NCBI GenBank assembly: GCA_020086605.1
Contig: JACBWW010000004.1
Location: 16,862,423 to 16,926,422 of the forward strand
DNA: 64,000 nt
Source: Lanius collurio
Taxonomy: Eukaryota > Chordata > Aves > Passeriformes > Laniidae
Reading direction: 5' to 3'
Shown: positions 1 to 12,038 of the stretch, in pieces
Position numbering within the stretch: position 1 is the stretch's first letter
Layout: each line of letters opens with the position of its first letter
Position numbers and translations under genes: made by a program
The notes under the pieces: model-generated
What the model saw: only the letters and a program-made list of their open reading frames with translations
Told to the model about the DNA's origin: nothing
Database searches by the model: none

Positions 1-311
1 GCAGGGCTGCCGGTTTCCCGGCGTGGATGCTGACGGCAGCAGGACCAACCCACGCCGCTCTGGGCCCCTCCCCACCGCGTGCGGGGACGCGCTCACGGGC
101 GGGATGAGAAGGGCGGGACAGCGCCATCCCCGCTCCGGCAGCGCCGCTGCCGCCGGCGCCACGCGGGCCCGGCCCTTCCCCGCCCGCCCCCGCCCATTGG
201 CTGCCGCCTCAGCCCCGCCCCGCCCCTCCCTCCGCCACTGCACGGACGCTGCTGCTCTCTCGCGCCTCTCCCTCGGCCTCGCGCTGTGATTGGCTAGCTA
301 TTCCCCGCCCC
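1..311 (+). promoter_or_regulatory. SPTLC2: CpG-island promoter region of SPTLC2
   Basis: The sequence is very GC-rich with dense CpG. It has two inverted CCAAT boxes (ATTGG at 196-200 and 289-293) and several GC-box/Sp1-like runs, for example CCGCCCCGCCCC near 214-227 and CCCCGCCCC just before the gap. No TATA box is visible. This architecture is typical of a housekeeping TATA-less vertebrate promoter and fits SPTLC2, whose exon 1 lies just downstream. The actual start site is probably hidden in the N gap. The short reading frames here are GC-driven and I do not believe they code. Confidence 0.75.
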
Positions 312-711
312 NNNNNNNNNNNNNNNNNNNNNNNNNNNNNNNNNNNNNNNNNNNNNNNNNNNNNNNNNNNNNNNNNNNNNNNNNNNNNNNNNNNNNNNNN
401 NNNNNNNNNNNNNNNNNNNNNNNNNNNNNNNNNNNNNNNNNNNNNNNNNNNNNNNNNNNNNNNNNNNNNNNNNNNNNNNNNNNNNNNNNNNNNNNNNNNN
501 NNNNNNNNNNNNNNNNNNNNNNNNNNNNNNNNNNNNNNNNNNNNNNNNNNNNNNNNNNNNNNNNNNNNNNNNNNNNNNNNNNNNNNNNNNNNNNNNNNNN
601 NNNNNNNNNNNNNNNNNNNNNNNNNNNNNNNNNNNNNNNNNNNNNNNNNNNNNNNNNNNNNNNNNNNNNNNNNNNNNNNNNNNNNNNNNNNNNNNNNNNN
701 NNNNNNNNNNN
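312..711. other. Assembly gap (400 N)
   Basis: There are exactly 400 unknown bases between the CpG-island promoter and the exon 1 fragment. The round length suggests a gap placeholder, so the real size may differ. By comparison with the known SPTLC2 N-terminus, the gap should contain the 5' UTR, the start codon and roughly the first 15 to 20 codons. Confidence 0.95.
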
Positions 712-789
712 CGGCCCCGCGCCAACGGCTGCGGCGGTGCCCACGGCGCGCTCCGCAACGGCTTCGTCCGCGGCCCGTCGGGCACCCAG
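712..789 (+). CDS. SPTLC2: SPTLC2 exon 1 (3' part only)
   Basis: Twenty-six codons (RPRANGCGGAHGALRNGFVR, then GPSGTQ) run from the end of the N gap to a GT donor at 790-791. The RANGC...RNG.VR pattern matches the hydrophilic, low-complexity N-terminus of SPTLC2, and the exon ends on Gln before the exon 2 Ile, as in the family. The start codon and preceding residues are lost in the gap. The exon ends in phase 0. GC content is extreme, like the promoter. Confidence 0.85.
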
Positions 790-2540
790 GTGTGCGCGGG
801 GGAAGGGGGGCGCCGGGGCGGCCGGGGGCGCGGCGGCGGGGCCGCGGAAGGCACCGAGGTGTGGTTGTAAGGGATGTCGGCAGAAGCCGGGTGGTTTGTG
901 TTGTCTGCCCTCGCCTGGGGAGAAAGGGCAACGCCCGGGGGCTGCTCGCTTCCCGCACTGGTCGCTGCAGGTGAAGTGACTGGCCCTCGAGTCACGGCTC
1001 TAACTTCACTTCGAGGCTTTTGGTGGTGGCAGAGCTTTGAACTGAAACCTCGCTATACCGCATTAGGTCTGTGCTTTAGGAGAAAAGATTTTAGCAGATC
1101 TTCACCGCTGTTTTGTTGTTATAGGAGCTATGGACTGGGCTGTGGGTACAAGTAGCGTTGAGCAGGGACTTCCCTGTAGAGCAGAGTTGGAGGTTGATGC
1201 AGCACTTCCCATCTGACTGTATTAACACCCTGTGATGCAAGTGTGTATGTGTTTGCAGCCTCCAGTTGCTTCTCTGCAAAACGCTCAAGTTTTGTGTAAC
1301 AGTGTAAGGAATGTAATGGTTCTCACGAAGTCAGCCTCAGCAGAGCGCAATAAGTTGTATTTTCTTGAACACCTCAAGCTACTTGAGAAAAGCCTTCCTC
1401 TCATCATCTCTCCTGTTGCTTCTGTTTTTCAGTCCTCTGCTGTCCATTCTGTTTTCTCAGTGTAGACTTGTGCACTTGTTCACTGTGTGAACTAGATTAA
1501 GAACTGATGCAAGGTAAAATGAAGCGCTTTTTTTAATGAGTTATCATTAACTTAGGAGGCTTACTGTATTTCTTTAACTGGATGGATGCTCATAGTTTCG
1601 CCCTGGCCCTTGGGAGGTATAGCAGTACTGGGAGTGAACAAATGGAGGGATGTACAATACCTTCATTTGGCAGCAGTGTCAACTTGTACTGGTTTGGGGA
1701 GCCAGGGCATTGGTAGTCTTGCCTTGCAAACACCAAGCACTGCTGGCTATAAAACCTTGCACATAAGTATTTGTGATAAGACAAAGCATGGTGATGGTGA
1801 GTGTTCTTCTGTGAGAGTTTTTTCCCACCCTATGCTTTCTAAAGACAAAGTCTGAAAACAGTTATATTCTTCTACTTCAGGAGAATAGAAAGTGTGGTAG
1901 GGAAGCCCTTCCTCGAGGATTTTGTTCAGCTGGGTATCTGGAAAACTTGGGTGATGCAGTGTGGGAATGGGAAAAACCATAGATGTCAAACTGAGGAAGC
2001 TTAAAAACCTTGCTGATGAGATGTGCTATTCACTTAGTAGCTTGCATGTGCTACTATGCTCAGATATGTTTTGGAGACTTTAGGCATTTGAGATAACTAT
2101 TTCTAAAGTGGGGGAGGGTTCACTGGAGAAGTGGTCACGAGAAATTTTACCAAAAAGCCAAAGCATAGCAGCATTGTCAGAGGACAGAAGAAGAGTGTAG
2201 GAAAACTTGATATCTTTCTAGCAGCTGCTTAATGTCAAACAGAGATTTATAATTAGAAGTATTACATTCTTTTCTCCTTAATTTTATGTGGGCTAAATTT
2301 GAAGTGTGGATCTGAATGTTAGAACTGGAGTGGAAGAAGCAACTGTTTAGGGGAACTAATCATGTCTAGCTTTCTCAAATAGCATCAGTGATGGTCAGCT
2401 GCCAGAAGATGTGTTTGCTGATATATCACAGATTTGGCTGCTTGACTGGTCTTTTGCCTTTTCAGTTTTGGATTTTGGGCCTTTATGCAGAAGAAGGGAA
2501 ACACTTGAATGCTTACTTTGTGTTGAATATATTTATCTGT

Positions 2541-2563
2541 GTATGTACGTACCGGGTACATAC
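2541..2563. repeat. Short inverted repeat 8 bp
   Basis: A perfect 8-bp inverted repeat, GTATGTAC and GTACATAC, surrounds the 7-base centre GTACCGG. No functional context is visible and it may be chance. Confidence 0.5.
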
Positions 2564-5035
2564 CACATACAGCACTTGAGAATCTGCAACTGTAAGCAAG
2601 TACCAAAAAGGAGGCAGCTTACACAAAATACTGCAATTGTTACTTAGTTGAAAAAAAAATAAACAAAACAGAAAAGTAAGGATGAAGAAAAGAACTTTTT
2701 CAAGAAAGCATTTCACAGGGTTTGTGTGAGAAATAAGAGGCAGAAAGAGATCTAGCTAAAATGAAGGGAGCAGGAGGGGCAAGGAGAACCATTGGTTTAA
2801 AGAAAGGTTGCAGCCATTGACAATTTGTCTGGAAAACCATGGAGCTTCTGAGGGGAGAACTTACAGATGGGATAATACATTACCATGCCCTCCAGTAGGG
2901 CTTGATAGTGCAGGAAAACTTTACCTATTTTTAAAGATGTGGAAAAAAAGGAGTCCTCTTCTACCTAGGACGTTTCTGCTCAGGTTACCTATGCAAGTTT
3001 TGGAGTTTTTAAATTTTGATTTGTTTGTTTATGTTGTTTTGGGAGGTTTCATCCTAGGAAACCTGGAGCTTAGATTCAAAGGTTTCCATATGCTACTCCC
3101 TTCACTAGGAGTGGTATTGCCATAGAATGGATTCTTTACTGTTACTCCAGCATGAGCAGAAGGTGGTGAAATTGTTCACCTTTATTTTCAAAGAGGTTGT
3201 ATTTGTCTCCTTCTAAATTGCTACACCTCTTTATGGTAAGAGGAGAGGGAACCTTGCTGCCTACTAGAACTGTGCAGTAACTGACTTTGGCTACCTTGGG
3301 GATTAATGGAATACCATCAATGTCTAGGAAGGTGGCCATTTGAAGTTAAGGTTCCAGTATATTAAAAAACATTTTGCTGAAATACTAAGATAAATAACAG
3401 CTCTTGGCTTTCCCGAGATGTCTTGTTTTCAAATTACTTGGATCCTGCGTGAAGCTAATCTATTTAGAGGTTATTGCATTCACTGAATTTCAATCTCATT
3501 ATGAACACCTTAATTAAAAGAGGTTGAAGAACCATATAGCAATTAAAAATTGTGGAATGTTAGAGAAAAGTGACTTTTTTCTGACTGTGTACAGTTGAGG
3601 GAGTTCGTTGTTAGAAAGAATAGTAATTTATGGATGAACTTAAAATTGATTTAGAGCTCTGGTGTAATACTGCACTATGTAAGATAAAAGCCTGACATGT
3701 CAAAGGGTATTGTCATGATGTGAGGAATTGAACATCGATAGGAGAAAGAGAGCAAATCTTAGTAAAAGAGATGTGAAGTTACCTCCTCAAGTTGTGCATG
3801 ATTCTGCTTTTTATGCCCTTCTGCTCTTTTGAGGAGAGTGTTGAGTTCAGTAGAAAAATGGTGTTTAGAAGCTGTCAAGACACTTGTGGGAATAATAAGT
3901 GTGGGGAAATTGCTTTTACTTTCTGCAATGCAATTTTAAACTGGAATGTATTTCTCCATTGAAGTGTTTTGCAAATGACTAATGGTTTTCCAATGCTGCA
4001 TCTAAAAAGGTTTTTCTTAGAATAGGGAGATTGGGACATCTTTAATGGGAGAAGATGCCCTTATTTTCCAAGATAATTTGTTGGAATCTACCTATTATTG
4101 TGAACAAATTCTTAGTAATGTAATTTTTTTTAACTCCTTACTTGAGCTTCTCACATTACAATGGTTCTGTTATGTTTCTAGAAGTTAAAGAAGGAATAGT
4201 CTCAAACTGAAAAAATAAAATTCGAATATAGGTTTTAGATGTCAAGTTCTTAATTTCTGTTGTGTGCAGTATTTCCAAGTCAATTAGATAGGAGCTGGAA
4301 TTATATAAACAAATTTTAATTTCCCTGGTGTTTCTAGAAGATTTTCAAATGCCAGCCTGTAGCAACTTCCAGATAGCTTATTGCATGTATATGCCTTTGT
4401 AAACAAAGTCTTGTACTACTTCCTCAGGAAGACAAGGAATAGTTTGGTTGAGAAGAGTGGGAGTACTGTGGGATTTGCATTCCTTTAAAACTGTCACAAG
4501 TCCTGAATTCTAACAACTATTAAAATGGCCAGCAGAGGTATTTCTTTCCTGGAAGCTTTGGTGTGTACATGCAGAAAACAGCTTGTGTAGACCTGTGATT
4601 TGTGCTTGCTCTTCTTAAATAGAGCAGTCAAACTGCTTGTAGGTTCATCTCGTGGGATGCTTCAGGGTGCGGGAGAACAATAGCTTCATTTCGGTTTTTA
4701 GATGCTTTTACTGAAATTCAGGTTAGTGTAACTGCTTTCAGAGAGCACACTGAAGATGACTGCAGCAGATACTGCAAGTTTTTCTTGCTGCAAGTGATTT
4801 AGTGGCAGCAGTTACATGAATCTTGTTTCAGATGAAACTTAGGATAAGATAAATATTCTAAATAAGTACCCTATCCACTGGTATAAAAAGGAATTGGAGT
4901 ACAGAATTGTGAGTTTTTTTCACATCTGTGTGCAAATTTAAAATTCAAGTATTTCTGATGGGAAAAAAATGATCCTGAGAATCTAAATCTCGTTAACTTC
5001 TTAATGAAGAAGTAGTTGTTCCCCCTTAGTCAGCA

Positions 5036-5531
5036 TTTGGGAGACTGTGTCTTGCAAATGGTGTCCAGTTTTGAGCTTCCCAGAAAGACGCTGACAACCA
5101 CATCAATCTGTGAATCCAGTGAAGGGTCCCCAGGAAATGAAGAGGCTGCGAAAGCTGGGTTTACCCAGTCTTGGGAGAGAGAAACTTAACTAGCTGGCTG
5201 CAGGATACAGAAAAAATGAGGCTATAGAGAAGAATGAGGGTATAGACAAAAATTGGAAGCATGTGGCAATAGTATGGAAAGCCGCACATGTAATTTGGAA
5301 GAATGGGAAATTCTGATTGCATGTAAGGAAAATAATTTTTCCTACAAGGGTGGTAAGTTACTGGAAGAAGTTGCCCAGAGAGGTTGTGGAATTTCCGTCC
5401 ATGGAGGAGTTAAAGAAGCTCAAGACTGTTGGATGTGGCCCTTGGCAACCTGTTGTAATTAGCCCTGCTTTGATTTGGGGGTTGGACACAATGACCACCG
5501 GATGTCCCTTCCAGCCTTGGTTATTCCATGG
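5036..5531 (+). mobile_element. CR1 LINE fragment, diverged, sense
   Basis: The text follows the CR1 3' half: a CCAGTTTTGAGC/CCCAG stretch, a degraded middle, then TTGCCCAGAGAGGTTGTGGA (about 5368-5387), a TTGGACACAATGACC-like block and CCCTTCCAGCC near the 3' end. The family consensus TGCCCAGAGAGGCTGTGGA and the 3' block are recognised from general knowledge of avian CR1. It is 5'-truncated and too decayed to code. Boundaries are approximate. Confidence 0.8.
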
Positions 5532-7769
5532 TTACAGGACTGCAGGAGAGTTTGTCCAGGTATAGACATTAGCATTTAATCCCCGAGCCCCTGCAGAAAT
5601 GTGTGCCTTGGAGCAGGTACTCTGAGGCTTACATCAGACCTGAGGAAAGAAATTACTACTTTCTGATTCTTGCTTGGTTTTATGATTGACTGAATTTATT
5701 GTACCAGTAATGTAAAACTCAAGTAAGAAGAAAGTTGTCTGATCTAGAAAAGACTGCAACCTTGTTCGGATATTTTAATTCACAAAACTGCTTTATTTTT
5801 GAAAAAGTGTACCTATGCACAACGATCTTTTTCCAATACCAAATTCAGTTATAAAAGACTGTAAGCCTTTGTGGAAGGAATAGCTACTCAACATTTTCCC
5901 TGGCTAAACTATTATTAAATTAGTAGGTATAGTGCCAGTATTGTACTTGTTGAGAATTTGTGATTCTGTGCTGGTATGAAAGCAAATACCCATGGTAGCT
6001 GTGATGTGCTGCTTCTCTTAAATTGGGATATGTGCTACTGAGAAATTAGTTTGGGTGAAGTGTTAAAATATCTTAATTATATTTGTACTGTCATTTCAAA
6101 TTTAGCTGGTGATAAACCTTAAATGCTCTAAGAAATTGTTATAAATGTATACAAGTTAATTTTTTTTTTTTACAATATCTACTTAAGTGATATGTCATGT
6201 TGTATTCTTCTGTCTTAATTGTACAACAGAACCAATGTTTTTCTAAATTTCATGTTTTCAGTTTATTGGGGGGACAAAAGCTTTATCTGAACTATCTGTT
6301 GACTTCAATTTCTCTAGGTGGAACATAAAATATTGGCCTATCTTTAATGAGGTTTCCATTTTTTTGTTTTGCCATCAGTAGGAAATGAATCGTAGGAAAA
6401 AACTATTTTTAATTCAAAAGTATAGTTTTGAAGAATACTTACAGTTGAGAAAGCAGGAGTTGGAAAGCTTAGGAAGTAATGGGGTTTAATGTCTATAAAA
6501 ATAAGAGCAGATTCTAAAATATATCAGGAAATGCTTTCAGAGGTATCTGAGAGCCTGGAGATTGACTTGTTAGGGAAGCACTGCAGACCTGTGCTGTCTT
6601 TGGAAATCTTTATTGTAAATCATATTTAGTAATTAAGCATGCAGTTAGGAAATTTTCTGTCAAAATTCTGTATACCTAAAATCTACTGAACATAGTAGAT
6701 AAAGTTACATGTAAGATTTAAGGTTTTTAATTTAAGCTAAACTGTCAGAAAAAAAGTATGTTCTCAGGAGGATTGAAATTGTCACCTATATGTAGCAAGC
6801 AAAAATACCCAAGTTTAATTGCATCCTTTCCTTGGTAACAGGGGTGGGGGGAAACCAAACAACTTTTAAACATTATGAAGATTTACACTATTTTTGTAGA
6901 TGCAATAAGTGCATCTTAAACAAGGGCTGTCAAATTTGTTTTAACTAGTTGCAAATAAAAATATTTGGTAATACCTGTCAAGAAGAACTAATCTTTAATG
7001 AGGGATATACTCTTAAAATCTGTTTTATAAAACAAATGTTTGTCTTGTGAGAGTTTTTTTAAAAGCTTAAAATGTGATTCAAACCAGTTTAATTTTAATT
7101 TTGGTGGTAAATACCTGGTCTTTTTATCCATGCAACAGTCTGAGATTTGAAATCTAAGCAAAGCAGTGCAAGGAAAAGGGCTAGAGGTGACAGTAAAATT
7201 ACCACAGAATACATAACAGCTTAGAGCAGCTACTGTCATGGAATTCTTACTGCTGTGGTTTCTGTAGTGCTGATTTCCTCAATCCTTTGTAATAAACGTG
7301 ACCACTTTTGCATACGGAGGCACACTCATGGATGTGGTCTTTCACACTGTGTTTCTAAAAATAGAAGCTGCAAACCTGTTAAAATTTCTGCAGTATGTGG
7401 GGTATGTGGCAATGAGAAGCTACTAAATTTTAATAAGAATTTAGCAAAGTTGTGTTCCAGTGTAAATAATCTTTTAAAGGTGTTTACATGAAGTCTGCCA
7501 GGTTCATCTTAATTTGTTCTTCCTGTCAGCATGAAATGAAACGGCCTCTTTAACACAGAATGCTGGACCTTTCCTGGGGTAGCAGCAATAAGCAGTTACC
7601 ATGTACTTGTACTGTGTGCAGTGTGTATTGCACTTGTAGCATCTACTCTCCCTAAAATACATGCCTGCCATGTGTACCCAGAGCCCTGTGGTAAATCCTG
7701 TGTTGTCTACAGTAGCATCTGCCAATGTTTCCATGTTTGTGCATGGCTTTTGTCTTCTTACTCACAAAG

Positions 7770-8228
7770 GATACGGAGAGCATCCAAAGGAGGGCTACAA
7801 GAATGGTGAAAGGATCTAGAAGGGAAGCTTTCTAAAGAGTGACTGAGGTTCCTTGGCCTATTCAACCTGGAGAAGCGGAGGCTGAGGGCACACCTCTTTG
7901 CAGTTACAACATCCTCAAGAGGAGAAGAGGAGGAGCAGGCACTGATCTCTTCAATCTGGTGACCAGTGACAGCACCTGAGGGAATAGCATGAAGCTATTC
8001 TGGGGCAGATTTAGGCTGGATATTAGAAAGAGGTTCTTCACCCAGAGGGTGGTTGTGCACTGGAACAGGCTTCCTAGGGAAGTGCTCACAGCACCAAGCC
8101 TGACAGAGTTCAAGAAGCTCTTGGACAACTCCCTCAAATACATGGTGTGACTCTTGGGGTTATGCTGTGCAGGGCCAGGAGTTGGACTTGATGGTCCTTG
8201 TGAATCCAACTCAGTACATTCTGTGATT
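7770..8228 (+). mobile_element. CR1 LINE fragment, sense
   Basis: It matches the CR1 3' region: GAGAAGCGGAGGCTGAGGG, AGGCTGGATATTAGAAAGAGGTTCTTCACCCAGAGGGTGG, a CACTGGAACAGGCTTCC block, and the 3' signature TTGGACTTGATGGTCCTTGT...ACATTCTGTGATT. The GGTTCTTC and CCCAGAGGGTGGT blocks are diagnostic for avian CR1. It is 5'-truncated, non-coding and has the same orientation as SPTLC2. Confidence 0.88.
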
Positions 8229-11200
8229 ATCATCAGACTCTGATGTGTTCTGCTTACACCAGTGGAGTCCTTTCTAGCAGTAGCTGTGTGATGCTGCTGC
8301 TGCTCAGTAACTGCTACAATACTGTTTAATGTGATTTGTTTCCCCAAGAGTTTGGCCCAACACAGGCATTACCTGTGGCTGATTCTTTGCTGCCTTCTGT
8401 AACCAGCTGTGCTGTGCTCTCTGATTCTCCTACATTTGTGTTCCCTAATGTGATAGTGCTCTTCTGCATACATATACTCTGCATGGTACAGGGAAGAGAG
8501 CTGTAGGTGAGCATACATGTGCTTTTTTGAACCATATGTTTAAGTGAACTCTGGCTTTTCTTTGTACTTGGATATGCTGTATATTCTACTTCAAAGGTCA
8601 TGGCTCACTTTATGATCATAAAGCTTGTTGAAATCATAAAAGTCTTAATCTTCCACACCTTTTATCTCCTCTCTTGAAAAGGAAATGAAGCCCTGAACTG
8701 TAGCCACCTTCTTTCTTAGTCTCTGGAACTAAAATTGCTGCTCTTTTGCAGCAGCTTTGGAGCTTGCAGCATGTAAACCTTCATTTGAAGGCTAATGTGT
8801 GGATTTATAAGGCATTCTTAGAAAAAACAAATAGGCTTGTATTTAATGTGACTACAAATGTCTCTTCTGTAGTCAGCTCTAGAGGTTTTTTATGGTCATA
8901 TGCTTCATGAGGAGTTTGTGGAATTGCAGTCAGTCTTTAATTTTTTGATTCAGCTAGGATAACACAAGCTTCTCAGCTGATGTGGTAGCTGATGTGAATA
9001 TAAGCGTGTATAAGCACATTGGTGGAAGAACACAGAGAGGTGAAATTGAGTGGAGTATGGGTTGAATCAATACAGGTATTCCTAAAACAGCCTTTCTTAG
9101 TGAAATGTTGGGTTCAACCATATGGAATAACTTTTTTAGTTTTAGTGTTTGTTACAAGCACAGGCACTCCAAAGACCTGGAATAATTTGGTATGTTTTTC
9201 TTCTGATTAAATTTGCATATAGATTTGGGTCTCTGAGTTGGTTTTTTTTCTAACTACTTTTTGGTATTTGGTAACCTCAGATCCTTTATCTTAGGATGTA
9301 GCCTTTTGTCTCTTCTAGCTGAACTTCCAGTTACCTGGGAAAGACATTAGAAGCTTTGATGTGATCTCTAGTTATTTAATCCTAGGTACTTTGCAAAGTA
9401 GTCATTACCAGTTTTCTGTCTGCTTATCCACAAATCAGGTGCTAGTAGACAAGCCCAGGTGTCAGGTATGTAGTGTGCCTGCTCTTGAACAGCTGCTATT
9501 CACAGCCTGATCTGACAATGTGAGGATGCAAAACTTCAACTTGTAATTCATCAAGCTGTGAAACTGTGGTGGCTGGAGCTTTGGTGCATGGTCTTTTCTT
9601 GTATGTGGATGCAATAAAATTCTATAGGTTTGGGTACTAGAGCCATAGTGGTACAGTTAAGCAATCCTGAGAGTAATAGGGAAGAGGCAGCTTTCACAGT
9701 TTTTCCTTTGCAGTGTTGGCTCACTGATTCTGCAATTGTCATGGTGCTGCTGCCTTTTCTCTCTCCAAAAGCTGCTGGCTCTTGTTTGCTGAGCTCTATC
9801 GAATGACTTTGTGGAGCAGAACTGTAAAGTCTGTTACAGTCTAATGAATAACCTTCTGCACACGATTATATTTTCAGCATGGATAGGTTCAGTTGAAGGG
9901 ATGCTGTGCTGATAATCAGATTTCGTTGCTTTAGTTGTGCAGGCTGGAGGTTGGTGCGGAGCTCCAAGTGGGAGAGAGCGAGGCAGGGGCAGTTTCTTTG
10001 GCTGGCATCATTCATGAAGAAAACGGTGTATGAACCTTTGGCCTGCATTAAAGCCTTAAATTGTCAGCACTTGAGCTGCAATGTGGTAAGCAAGTGTACT
10101 TACACTTCTTCCAAAGCCACAGTAATTTTCTAACTCAAGCCACCACTGTATGCAGTATGTTTTTAAAATAATACTTCAGTGTTAAAGCTGGCTTCAAAGC
10201 ACTGCAAGTTAGTTACCTTCATCTGGCTTTAAGTAATGCTATTAAAAGACAAGTTCCTATTGTGTCTTTGCTATTTTGTTTCCACACTTACACCTATTCT
10301 AAAGTCCCCTTGACTATTCTGGCCAAATCAAAGCTTTGCTTTAGGTAAAACTGTGTCAGCAGGAAGGAAGAGGTAGAAATGACTGTCAGGAGGGAAGGTG
10401 GTGGTGTGATTTATACTAGGTGACTGCATAGCTATAGCATAATTGTATCTCCAAGAGCAGACCCTTGCTTCTGAAAAATTGCTTTCATTACGTTAATGAC
10501 AGACTTGAAATAGACTTGCTTCAGCACCTGAGATGAGCAGGTATCACTTTCCAAGTAATGCAGCATCTGGTGAGGCTAGCAGGTATATGTGCCTTTATTG
10601 ATTCATCAACTGTTGTAGAGGTTTGTACAATTCTACCTTACTTTCTCATATGATAATGAGTGACATAGGTGAAAAAATGGTTTTATTGTGTCTGCTGGCT
10701 TACATCCCTCAGGAATTATTTGCCATTGTCTTTTTTTGATGAGTTTAGGTTCAATTTCTTTCCTAGGTGTTGAGGTTTCTTTAATTAGTATATTTTAAGA
10801 AATACATTTCTTATTTTTATATATATTTGATGCTACACAAAGGGGATTTATATCTTGGAGAGTGTTCTTTCATATGTAGCCATTCTATTATAGTGCAGCC
10901 ACTCTGTAACTTTTATCAATGCAGACAGCAATTTACATCTAATGGCTAGGTTTTTATGTTTTCATCCATTGACTAATGAGATCTGATCTTTAATGTAACT
11001 ATTTGCAAAAGGAAGTCTAGTTAGAACCTTGATTTTTTTTTTCCAGTGTTAATGTTGGGTTAGCACTTGCCTTGTAGCTGTGAAGCTTTTCTGTAATAGT
11101 CACAAATATTCTAGTAACTGTACTTGAGATAGATCTGCTGTATATATTAGGCAGCTAGCAAATATCTTACCTTCAGATGATATGTAAGTAGCAAGATGAC

Positions 11201-11843
11201 TTTTAGTGTGGATTTTATGCAGAAAGCTTTGCTTTGTTCTGTGTGCTGACATATATGCTGTGTTGAGACTCTGTATACAATGACTTTTTTGTCTGTGGTG
11301 ACATGTCTGCCTCCTGGATGAGTACAACGTTTATATCAGCATCTTTAGGCTAACAGCGACAGAGATATATGGATTATGGTTGTTTTGTTACACTAATGTA
11401 GACTTCCAAGTCTGAGAATATATTGTTTAGATCAATAAAACTATTACTTTTTATTTTGTTTTCTCTGTAGTAATCCTGGGAAACATCACTATTCTGTTAT
11501 TTGTGTCCTCTTGGTGAAGGCACTTTTTTCATTTTGGTTTGTCCAGATGTAAGCAATGCTCTGTATGTAGCTTTGCAAGCTAAATAATTTTAATGAGATG
11601 TTAGAATAAACTACCCTAGATTGGTAACTGTGACTTGGGTTATATCAGCAATATGGCAACTTCTATATGAAGTCTGGCAGTATTTATCAGTAGTTGCTGA
11701 ACTTAGCTGGAAGCACTCTGTGCTGAGTGGGGAGGGGATGCAGAGCCTATAACTGACCAGAGGGCTGGGGACTACTCTGGAGTGTCTATCTGCCTTGTCT
11801 TGAATTAATACCTCAACTGCCTCTCTTTAAATTTTTACTATAG

Positions 11844-12038
11844 ATAAATCATATTGTGCACAATGGAGGATTATACAAAAGGCCTTTCAATGAAGCTTTT
11901 GAAGAAACACCAATGCTGGTTGCTGTGCTGACCTATGTAGGCTATGGTGTTCTCACTCTCTTTGGATATCTGCGAGATTTCATGCGGCAGTGGAAGATTG
12001 AGAAGTGTCAAAATGCAACAGAAAGAGAAGAACAGAAG
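11844..12038 (+). CDS. SPTLC2: SPTLC2 exon 2 (membrane segment)
   Basis: The exon is 195 bases, 65 codons, phase 0 to phase 0, with acceptor TATAG at 11839-11843 and donor GTAACC at 12039. It encodes [20 protein letters not shown] and on through the hydrophobic [20 protein letters not shown], the single predicted transmembrane helix of SPTLC2, then a charged [12 protein letters not shown] stretch ending ATEREEQK. The helix anchors the subunit in the ER membrane. The near-perfect match to known vertebrate SPTLC2 in this segment separates it from SPTLC3. A downstream ATG inside the exon is not needed as a start. Confidence 0.95.

Larger units (their letters stand above)
790..11843 (+). other. 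SPTLC2: SPTLC2 intron 1 (11.05 kb)
   Basis: The donor GTGTGCG follows exon 1, and the acceptor TTTTTACTATAG precedes exon 2. The first 100 bases continue the CpG island; the rest is AT-rich and mostly unique. It contains two sense-strand CR1 fragments (5036-5531 and 7770-8228) and a small inverted repeat, GTATGTAC/GTACATAC, at 2541-2563. I see no convincing coding exon, RNA gene or other structure in the remainder. Confidence 0.85.

Noticed and set aside
23..995. Frames spanning the CpG island and N gap
   Set aside because: Most of their length is unknown bases or GC-rich promoter. Only the 712-789 frame joins correctly to SPTLC2 exon 2.
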